The notes beneath the pieces were generated by a model. That model saw only the letters and a list, made by a program, of their open reading frames with translations, did no database searches and was not told the DNA's origin. From Erythroxylum novogranatense (taxonomy: Eukaryota; Streptophyta; Magnoliopsida; Malpighiales; Erythroxylaceae): a stretch of DNA of 64,000 nucleotides. The first letter of the stretch is position 1, and each line of letters starts with the position of its first letter. The DNA lies in the NCBI GenBank assembly GCA_029891385.1, contig CM057224.1, forward strand, positions 27,669,005-27,733,004, written 5' to 3'. Positions 13,301 to 25,300 of the stretch are shown here, one piece after another. Position numbers and translations under genes: made by a program.

Positions 13301-16300
13301 TCACTCCAGATCATGACTACTAAATAGTCGCAAGAGTATCATTAAATGGAGGCAGTGTCAGTTTGTTAATGAGAAGAGACATCTTATTTCATAACGACAT
13401 CAGCATTCTTGCAGAAAAGAATTAAGTATGGTGACAAAGATATTTCTTTCCAGGAACATGTACTAAACACATACTTATTTTCCAACTATGAGAAAGGAAT
13501 GTAAGTTTTTTACCTAACCATCCTAATTATGATGTATAGTCCATTTAAATGCTTTAACCCTACCCATGTGCATGGTTCGCCCACTTCCCCAACTTTCCTT
13601 CTCTGTGATGGGCAGTAGGTATGGAAGTGTCGTTTAAAAACAAGGTTGGTTTGGTTTTGGTCCCTATCTTCACCCACGAATCTGTGATACCATCGTTGTG
13701 CTAAGGAAAATGATAGAAGCTCCAAACTTCTCAGATCTTCAGTGAAAGGCAATAGCTGGAGGTATATAGTTTTCAGTTTACGCTTCCGTTGCTCCATATA
13801 TACATATATATATGGTCCTTTTATGCATGTATTTTGTACGTAAATGTTTGTATGAAATGCATGCTACTGCTAGGTTCATTTTACATTTGATATCAGAGCT
13901 TCAGTCCACCTCTGTCTTGCCTTAGAAACCACCGAAATATTTTCCTTTGTTTTCCTCTATTATGGTTGCGTTTCTGCCGAATATATATATGTTTGAGGTT
14001 GTTGAGTTTTTCGACATTTTGGACCTCCTTGAGACGTTAAAATCCTATTGTTGTCATCCATGGAGCGTTCGACGGTGCCAAAATCATGTAGGGAGGAAGG
14101 GACGATGATGGCCATACGTGAGATTTCGAAGTTGCCATTTATTAAACGTTGCGTGGTCGGTTTTGTTATGTCTGGTGCGCGTTGCTTGAGCCTTCTCGTC
14201 CCATCGCCGGCCTTCCTACAAACGACAGCGTCCTTTGTTGATCTGGAGCGTCAGGGCTTCGGCTGGTTCCAGCCGAGTCACACCCGACTCAGCTGGAAAT
14301 TGAAGACGACTTCGACTTTTATTTTTTCTTTTTTTAAAAAATAAAATAAAAAATATTAATATTAATTTTGTTTTAATATTAGTAATAAATTGGGTTAATT
14401 CAGACCTAATTTATTATGTTATGAGTTTATACCAAATGTAAAATGAACCTAGCCATAACATGCTTTTCATACAAACATTTACGTACAAATACATGCATAT
14501 AAAGATCATATATATATATGTATATGTGGAGCAACGGAAGCGTAAACCAAAAACAATATACCTCCAACCATTGCCTTTCACCGAAGATCTGAGAAGTTTG
14601 GAGCTTCTATCCTCTTCCTTAGCACAACGATGGTGTCACAGATGCGTGGGTGAAGATAGGGACCAAAACCAAACCAACCTTGTTTTTAAACGACACTTTC
14701 ATACTTACTGCCCATCACAGAGAAGGAAGGTCGAGGAAGTGGGCAACACCATGTGCGTGGGTAGGGTTAAAACATTTAAATGGACCATACATCATAATTA
14801 GGATGGTTAGGTAAAAAAACTTACATTAGGGTTAAAACATTTAAATGGACCATACATCATAATTAGGATGGTTAGGTAAAAAAACTTACATTCTCTCACT
14901 TGGTCCATTTAACCCAACACCACACATAACAAGAAATCAAATATATGAATCATGGCGATAGGTCCTCTTATAGTGAGTATTATCTTCCATGTATCACATA
15001 TACAAAATTTCTCATTACTAGCCTAGCAACTTAATGAATAAACCATATGTTTATTCTAGGTCCAAAATTAAATAACATTTCTCAAAACCAATCAAACTAT
15101 GTCTGCACAAATTTATGAGAAAATATCAAACTAAATAAGAGTTTCATAAATGGGCTCAGAGTTGTTGATTCAATTTCTAAGCCGTTAAAATTATATTGTG
15201 ACAACTCCATTGCGGTCTTTATGGCTAACAATAAGATAATACTCACTATAAGAGAATCTATCGTCATGATTCATATATTTGATTTTTTGTTATGTGTGGT
15301 GTTGGGTTAAATGGACCAAGTGGGAGAATGTAAGTTTTTTACGATTTACCTAACCATCCTAATTATAATGTATGGTCCATTTAAATGCTTTAACCCTACC
15401 CACACACATGTTGTGGCCCACTTCCCCGACCTTCCTTCTCTGTGATGGGCAGTAGGTATGAAAGTGTCGTTTAAAAACAAGGTCGGTTTAGTTTTGGTCC
15501 ATATCTTCACCCACGCTTCTGTGACATCATAAGGAAGAGGATAGAAACTCCAAACTTCTCAAATCTTCAGTGAAAGGCAATGGCAGGAGGTATATTGTTT
15601 TTGGTTTACGCCTTCGTTGCTCCACATATACATATATATATGGTCCTTATATGCATGTATTTTGTACGTAAATGTTTGTATGAAATGCATGCTATTGCTA
15701 GGTTCATTTTACATGTATCATATATACAAAATTTCTCATTACTAGCCCGAAAACTCAATGAATAAACCATATGTTTATTATAGGTCCAAAATTAAATGAC
15801 ATTTCTCAAAACCAATCAAATTATGTGTGCACAAATTTATGAGAAAATATCAAACTGAATAAGAGTTTCATTGAATCAATAAATATACAACAAAATCACA
15901 TTGTGGAACCAAGTCCCATGTGCACTACGTGATCCTTAAATTGCTTAAATGGCATGCCTTTAGTTAAAGGATTCGCAATCATCAAATCAGTGCTAATGTG
16001 CTCTATGACAACTTTCTTTTCCTTCACACGTTCTTTTATGGTTTAATACTTAATGTCGATATGCTTACTTCGATTTCCACTCTTGTTATTTTTAGCCATA
16101 AAGACCGCAGCAGAGTTGTCACAATACAATTTTAACGGCTTAGAAATTGAATCAACATGAAACACTTCAACCATAAATCATGCGAGGTGGCCTCAAAACA
16201 TGATACGAACTCAATCTCTATAGTGAAAGTAGCAATTAGGGTCTGCTTGGCACTTCTCCAAGATACAGCTCCACTAGCTAACATGAAAATATAACCAAAT

Positions 16301-19300
16301 GTTGATTTCATTGAATCAATACAGCCAGCAAAGTTTAAATCGGAGTATCCAACTACTTCCAAGTTCTCAGTTCATCTGTACAAAAGTATGTAGTCCTTTG
16401 TGCCCTAAAGATATCTCAAAACCTTCTTTGCAGTTTTCCAATGATCAATACCTGGATTACTCTGATATCTTCCTAACATTCTAACAACATATGCAATGTC
16501 AAGTCAGGTGCAGACCTGAGCATACATAAGGCTTCCTACAGCAGAAGCATATGGAATGTTCTTCATGTGTTCCCGCTCAAAGTCATTCTTTGGGCATTGA
16601 TTCAAATTGAATCTATCACCTTTGACTATGGGTGCTACACTTGGTGCACAATCTTTCATCCAAAATCTCTCTAAAACTTTGTTGATATAGGTCTCTTGAG
16701 ACAAACTCAAAATGTCTCGAGATCTTTCTCTATGAATCTTAAAACCAATGACATACGATGCCTCACCCATATCTTTTATATCAAAATTTTTTGAGAGAAA
16801 TTGTTTCACCTCATATAGCAAACCCTTATCATTAGTTGCAAGCAAAATGTCATCCACGTATAACACAAGAAAACAAGTCTTACTCCCACTGACCTTTTGG
16901 TATAAACACCGGTCTATTATATTCTCTTCAAAACTGAATGAAGTGATAACCTCATGAAATTTTAAATACTACTGCCAGGAGGCTTGTTTTAACTCATATA
17001 TGGATTTATTAAGCTTACAGACTAAATGCTCACCATCACTAGAGGAGAATCCTTCAGGTTGTTTTATATAAACCTCTTCCTCTAGTTCACCATTAAGGAA
17101 CGTCGTTTTCACATTCATTTGATGTAGCTCAAGATCAAAATGAGCTACTAATGCCATGATTACACGAAGAGAATTTTTTCTTCGATACAGGAGAAAATGT
17201 ATCCGTGTAGTCGATTCCTTTCCTCTGAGTGAACCCTTCGACAACAAGTCTTACTTTATGTCTCACAATGTTGCCTTGTGAGTCTTTCTTTGTCTTAAAT
17301 ACCCATCTACATCCAATGGTTTTCACACCATTTGGCAACTCAATGAGATCTCAGACTTGATTAGATGCCATAGAATTCATCTCATCCTTCATAGTATTGT
17401 ACCACAAATCCGATTCTTTAGAACTCATGGCTTACAAAAACGTTTTAGGATCATTTTCGACTTCAACGTTGTAATTTGACTCTTATAGATACACTATGTA
17501 ATCACTAGGTATTGCTGACCTTCTAACCCTAGTGGATCTCCTTAATGTTGTGTTATCATCCTTACGAGGAACCTGTTGCTCAGCCTGTTGTTCAACTGGT
17601 TGCTCAATAATTTCTGGTTGTTCCTCATTTACAACTTGATCTATTGGATTAGTGTTAACAGCTTGTGAAACTTCAGTAACTAGTTGTCCCACACCCATTT
17701 AACCTTGAGGGGCGTGAATGACAATCATTCGATCACTTAAACCAGAGGGTTGAGCTTCATAATAACCGCTTTTAGAAACCATGTCTAGAAAATGACCATT
17801 CCCACTGATCAAGTCATTCTCAAGAAATTTTGCATTTCTTGATTCCACAATTCTAGTGCTATGAGATGGACAATAGAACATATACCCCTTAGACCTTTCA
17901 CATATCCAATGAAATACCCACTAATGGTCCTTGGGTCTAGTTTCTTCTCCTGTGAGTTGTAAATTTCACTTGAGACGAGCATCCCCAAACGCGTATATAC
18001 CTTAGACTTGGTTTCCAACCCTTAAATAACTCAAAAGGTGTTTTCGAGACAACTTTGGTTGAAACCCGACTTAATATATACACAGCCATCTTTAGAGCTT
18101 CTGTCCATAGGAATTGAGAAAGTTTTGTGTTACTCATCATACTTCTCATCATGTCCATTAAGGTTTGTTTTCTTCTTTTTGCCACACCATTTTGATCCGG
18201 AGAATCAGGCATGGTGTACTGGGCAACAATCCCATGTTCCTGAAGAAACTTCATAAAAGGATCAGGTGCTTGTCCACTTTTAGTGTATCTACCATAGTAC
18301 TCTCCACCTCTATCTGACCTCACGATTTTAATCAGTTTTTCACATTGATTCTCCACTTCAACCTTAAAAATTTTAAAGGCATCTAAAGCTTCGTCCTTAG
18401 AACGAAGTAAGTAGAGATACATATATCGCGAATAGTCGTCTATGAAGATGATAAAATATTTCGAATTATTTGCATCCATATCTGGACAACAAATATTTGT
18501 ATGTATGATTTCTAATAGGTTTGTACTCCTCTTGACACCTCTTTTAGACTTGTTAGTTTGTTTACCCTTAATACAATCCACGTAAGTCTCAAAATCAACA
18601 AAATCTAAAGTACTAAGTACCCCCTTCATTTACTAATTGCTTAATTCACTTAATGGAGATGTGTTTTAATCTACGGTGCCACAACATAGAGGATTCTTCA
18701 TTCACAACACATCATTTCAATCCAGCAATGACATGCATCGAATTCTAGGCGTCATTATTTTTGTAATTGAAGGGAATAGAGATTATCAGATAATGTACCA
18801 CAACCAATAACTTTCGATCCATTACATAAACTGAAACCAAAATCTGAAATCAAATTTTTAGAGAAATTTGAAACATAAAAGGTCTTTTCTAAACACAAAA
18901 GAAAACCACTACTCAAAACCAAATTGTAAGTGTCGATGGCTTCCACATGTGAACTCGTCTTGCTTCCTGAATAGATGACTTGTTCACTTTCCATCGACTC
19001 CCTTAGGTTTTGTATACCCTGTAAAGTATTCAAAACATGGATTGTAGAATCAGAATCAATCTACCATGTGTTATGATGAATATTAACCATATTGGACTCA
19101 TAACAAACAAATAAAATTTAAGTACCTTTCTTCTCGAGCCAGTCCTTAAATTTGGCGTAGTCTTTCTTCATGTGTCTCCTCTTCTTACAGAAGAAACACT
19201 TTGACAGTTTCTTTATATCGACTTAAGGAGCAACTTTGCCCTTTCCCTTACTCTTGGCATCGTCCTACCTCTTCTTTCCAGAAATGGTCAAATTGACTCT

Positions 19301-22300
19301 TTCACCGTCTTCCATCAACAACCTCTCCTCCTCTTGCACACACATGGTTAACAGTTCGTTGATCGACCACTTATCCTTATGTGTGTTATAGGAGATCTTG
19401 AAAGGACTGTATTGTTGAGGCAGAGTGCATAGAATGTAATGCACCAGGAAAGATTCTAATATTGTAACTTCCAAAGCTTTCAACTGAGCCGCTGTCCCTT
19501 ATACGCATGATATGATAACGTACGACCTTTATTCCAGTGAGCCTTAAGGATGACAACTGCACAATTAAAGTGCTAGCAAGGGCCTTATTGGATGTAACAA
19601 ATTGCTCATTAATGGCCTTTAATAGATCTTTCACGTTCCTATGTTGTTCAACAGAACTACGAATGCTAGTAGATATTTTGTTCTTTATGAATGTCACGGA
19701 GAGATGATTAGATCTCTCCCACCTTTCATAAAGAGCAATAGCTTCTGAAGTACTGGTCTCAGTCGTACTTGGTGGTTCATTCTTCCTAATAGCATAGTCT
19801 ATACCCATCCAGCCTAAATGAAGCAGAATTCTCTCCTTTCAAACCTTTTAGTTGTCACCTCTCAATTCGGGAATATCACACTGAATATTAAATGTTTGAG
19901 TAAATACAAATTGAGAAATAAAATATATGCTCATTATATATATTTCAAGACCAATAATAATTAATGATTTATCAATGTAAATCATGCATTTAATAGATGA
20001 CTCTAGTGACATAAGACTTGCCTGTGGGCTAAAGAATTACTCAATTAGATTCATCCGAAACGTTATGATAAAACTATTGAATTATGTTTCTTTTCTTAAT
20101 TCACGTGGATAAATTAAGAAATATAATTCAATATTTTATCCTAATTAATAACACAAATATAATAAAATTTCTATGGGTAGATTTTATTATATCACGCATT
20201 TATTAATTACAATTTATGTATTAATGTGATCTTAAAGCTAAATATATAATTATAATTACTTTGAGATATTGTGGCTACTCCCAATTAATTAAAATCATAT
20301 GATCACTAACATTATTTTAAGCTTTAAATTAAAGCCTAAATATTTGCATCAAGTCATAAATAATGCAAATAAATCAAATAATAATGTACAAAATATATAA
20401 TCTAGTTTTTGCAAGTATAATAATCATGAATTTATACACACAAAATTTTCAATTAATCACATGTAGTTTGTGCAAAATTAAACAATTATCATATGCATGT
20501 CATAAACTTAAATTCTAATAATAAGACATACATAATGAAAACTTAATATTTTCATACAATATTAAGACCCAAAAATGACTTTATAGTTAAAATCATAACA
20601 TAATAGGTTAGGTCTGAATTAACCCAATTTATTACTAATATTAAAACAAAGTTAACATTAATTTTTTTATTTTTTATTTTTATTTTAAAAAAAGAAAAAA
20701 AAAGAAAAGTCGGGGTCTTCTTCAACTTCCAGCTGGTTCGGGCGTGACCTGGCTAGAACCAATCGGAGCCCCGATGCTCTAGATCAGCAGAGGATGCCGG
20801 CGTTTGCAGGAAGACCGGCGATGGGACGAGAAGACTCAGACGACGCACACCAGACGTAGCAGAATCGACCATGCAACGTTCAATAAATGGCAACTTCGAA
20901 ACGTCACATATGACCATCATCGTCCCTTCCTACATGGTTTTGGCATCGTCGAGCGCTCCATGGATGATAACAACAGGATTTTAACGTCTTAAGGAAGTCC
21001 AAAATGTCGAAAAACTCAACAACCTCAAACATATATATATTAGGCAAAAATGCAACCATAACAGAGGACAACAAAGGAAAATATTTTGGTGGTTTCTAAG
21101 GCAAGATAGAGGTGGATTGAAGCTCTGATACCAAATGTAAAATGAACCTAGAAGTAGCATGCATTTCATACAAACATTTAATATTCAGTGTGATATTCTC
21201 GAATTGAGAGGTGACAACTATAAAGTTTGGAAGGAGAGAATTCTGCTTCGTTTAGGCTGGATGGATATAGACTATGCTATTAGGAAGAATGAACCACCGA
21301 GTATGACTGAGATTAGCAATCTAGAAGCTATTACTCTTTATGAAAGGTGGGAGTGATCTAATCGTCTCTCTGTGACATTCATAAAGACCAAAATATCTGT
21401 TGGCATTCATAGCTCTGTTGAATAGCATAATAACGTGAAAGATCTATCAAAGGTCATTGATGAGCAATTCGCTACATCCAATAAGGCCCTTGCTAACACT
21501 TTAATTATGCAATTGTCATCCTTAAGGCTCACTGGAATAAAGGGCGTACGTGATCATATCATACGTATGAGAGACATAGCGACTCAGTTGAAAGCGTTGG
21601 AAGTTACAATATCGGAATCTTTCCTGGTGCATTACATTCTGTGCACTCTGCCTCAACAATACAGTCCTTCAAGATCTCCTATAACACACATAAGGATAAG
21701 TGGTCGATCAATGAACTGTTGACCAATTGTGTGTAAGAGGAGGAGATGTTGTTGATGGAAGACGGTGAAAGTGTCAATTTGACCGTTTCTGAAAAAAAGA
21801 GACAGGACGATGCCAAGAGTAAAGGAAAGGGCAAAGTTGCTCCTCAAGCCGATATAAAGAAGCCGTCAAAGTGTTTCTTCTGCAAGAAAAGGGAACACAT
21901 GAAGAAAGACTACACCAAATTTAAAGACTGGCTCAAGAAAAAAAGTACTCAAATTTTATTTGTTTATTATGAGTATAATATGGTTAATGTTAATCATAAC
22001 ACATGGTGTATTGATTCTGGTTCTACAATCCATGTTTTGAATACTTTACAGGGTATGCAAAACTTAAGAAAGCCGGTAGGAAGTGAACAAGTCATCTATT
22101 CAAGAAGTAAGACGAGTTCACATGTGGAAGCCATCGACACTTGCAGTTTGGTTTTGAGCAGTGATTTTGTTTTGTGCTTGGAAAAGACCTTTTATGTTCC
22201 AAATTTCTCTAGAATTTTGATTTCTGGATCAAGACTTGTACCATTTGGTTTTTCCTTTAACTTTTTAGATTCTGGTTTCAGTTTATGTAATGGATCGAAA

Positions 22301-25300
22301 GTTATTGGTTGTGGTACATTATCTGATGGTCTCTATTTCTTCAGTTTCAAAATAATGAGGCCTATAATTCGATGCATGTTACTGCTGAATTGAAACGATG
22401 TGTTGTGAATGAAGAATCCTCTATGTTGTGGCACCGTAAATTAGGACACATCTCCATTGAGAGAATTAAGCGATTAGTAAATGAAGGGGTACTTAGTACT
22501 TAGAATTTTGTTGATTTTGAGACTTACGTAGATTGAATTAAGGGTAAACAAACTACAAGTCTAAAAAGGGTGCCAAGAGAAGTACAAACCTATTAGAAAT
22601 CATACATACAGATATTTGTTGTCCAGATATGGACGCAAATAGTCCGAAATATTTTATCACCTTCATAGATAACTATTCGCAATATATGTATCTCTACTTA
22701 CTTCGTTTTAAGGACGAAGCTTTGGATGCCTTTAAAATTTTTAAACTAAAGTGGAGAATCAATGTAAAAAACTGATTAAAATCATGAGGTCAGATAGAGG
22801 TGAATAGTACTATGGTAGATACACTAAAAGTGGACAAGCACCTGGTCCTTTTGCGAAGTTTCTTCAGAAACATGAGATTGTTGTCCAGTACATCATGCCT
22901 GGTTCTCTGGATCAGAATGGTGTGACAGAAAGAAGAAACCAAACCTTAATGGACATGGTGAGAAGTATGAGGAGTAACACAAAACTTCCTCAATTCCTAT
23001 AGATAGAAGCTCTAAAGACGACTGTGTATATATTAAATCGGGTTCCAACCAAGGCTATCTCGAAGACACCTTTTAAGTTATTTAAGGGTTAGAAACCGAG
23101 TCTGAGGCATATATGTGTTTGGAGATGACCATCTGAAGTGAGAATTTACAACCCACAGGAGAAGAAGCTAAACCCAAGGATCATTAGTGGGTATTTCATT
23201 AGATATGCTGAAAGGTCTAAGGGGTATAGGTTTTATTGTCCATCTCACAGCACTAGAATTGTGGAATCAAGAAATGCAAAAAAATTTTAGAATGACTTGA
23301 TCAATGGGAGTCGTCATTTTTCAGACAAGATTTTCGAAAGCGGCCATTATGAAGCTCAACCCTTTGATTCAAGTGATCGATTGATTGTCATTAACACCCC
23401 TTAAGGTCAAACGGGTGTGGGACAATCAGTTACTGAAGTTCCACGAGCTGTTAACACTAATCCAGTAGATCAAGTTATAAATGAGGAACAACCAGAAATT
23501 GTTGAGCAACCAGTTGAACAACAGGTTAAGCAATAGGTTCCTCGTGAGGATGATAATATAACATTAAGGAGATCCACTAGGGTTAGAAGGTCAGCAATAC
23601 CTAGTGATCACATAGTATATCTAAAAGAGTCATATTACAACGTTGGAGTTGAAAATGATCCTAAAACGTTTTCACAAGCCATGAGTTCTAAGAAATTGGA
23701 CTTGTGGTACAATGCTATGAAGGATGAGATAAATTCTATAGCATCTAATCAAGTCTAGGATCTCATTGAGTTACCAAATGGTGTGAAAACCATTGGATGT
23801 AGATGGGTATTTAAGATAAAGAAATACTCACGAGGCAACATTGAGAAATATAAAGTAAGACTTGTTGCCAAAGGGTTCACTCAGAGGGAAGGAATCGATT
23901 GCACAGAGACATTTTCTCCTATATCGAAGAAAGATTCTCTTCGTGTAATCATAACATTAGTAGCTCATTTTGATCTTGAGTTACATCAAATGGATGTGAA
24001 AATGGCGTTCCTCAATGGTGAACTAGAGGAAGAGGTTTATATAAAACAACCTGAAAGATTCTCCTCTAGTAATGGTGATCATTTAGTCTGTAAACTTAAT
24101 AAATCCACATATGGGTTAAACGACAATGATATTTAAAATTTCATGAGGTTATCACTTCATTTGGTTTTGAAGAGAATATAAAGGACCAGTGTTTATACCA
24201 AAAGGTCAGTGGAAGTAAGACTTGTTTTCTTGTGTTATACGTAGATGACATTTTGCTTGCGACTAATGATAAGGATTTGCTATATGAGGTGAAACAATTT
24301 CTCTCAGAGAATTTTGATATGAAAGATCTGGGTGAGGCATCTTATGTCATTGGCATTAAGATTCATAGAGAAAGATCTCGAGACATTTTGGGTTTGTCTC
24401 AGGAGACCTATATCAACAAAGTTTTAGAAAGATTTCGAATGAAAGATTATGCATCAAGTATAGCACCTATAGTCAAAGGTGATAGATTCAATTTGAATCA
24501 ATGCTCGAAAAATGACTTTGAGCGGGAACACATGAAGAACATTCCACATGCTTCACTGTAGGAAGCCTTATATATGCTCAGGTCTGCACCCGACATGACA
24601 TTGCATATGCTATTGAAATGTTAGGAAGATATCAGAGTAATCCAGGTATTGATCACTGAAAAGCTGCAAAGAAGGTTTTGAGATATCTTCAGGGTACAAA
24701 GGACTACATGCTTTTGTACAGACGAACTGAGAACTTAGAAGTAGTTGGATACTCCGATTCAGACTTTGCTGGCTAGATTGATTTTAGGAAATCAACATCT
24801 GATTATATTTTCATGCTAATTGGTGGAGATGTATCTTGGAGAAATGCCAAACAAACCCTGATTGCTACTTCCATTATAGAGGTTGAATTCGTATCATATT
24901 TTGAGGCCACCTCGCATAGTGTATGGTTGAAGAGTTTCATATCTAGGCTCAGAGTTGTTGATTCAATTTCTAAGTCGTTAAAATTGTATTGTGACAACTC
25001 CGCTGCGGTCTTTATGGCTAAAAATAACAAGAGTGGAAGTCGAAGTAAGCATATCGACATTAAGTATTTAGCCATAAGAGAACGTGTGAAGGAAAAGAAA
25101 GTTGTCATAGAGCACATTAGCACTGATTTGATGATTGCGGATCCTTTAACTAAAAGCATGCCACTTAAGCAATTTAAGGATCACATAATGCACATGGGAC
25201 TTGGTTCCACAATGTGATTTTGTTGTATATTTGTTAATTCAATAAAACTCTTATTCAGTTTGATATTTTCTCATAAATTTATGCACACATAGTTTGATTG

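Noticed and set aside
14048..14344. 98-residue ORF in the E1 copia leader as a gene
   Set aside because: The E2 copy of the same block has a 4-base length difference that breaks the frame; no known domain.
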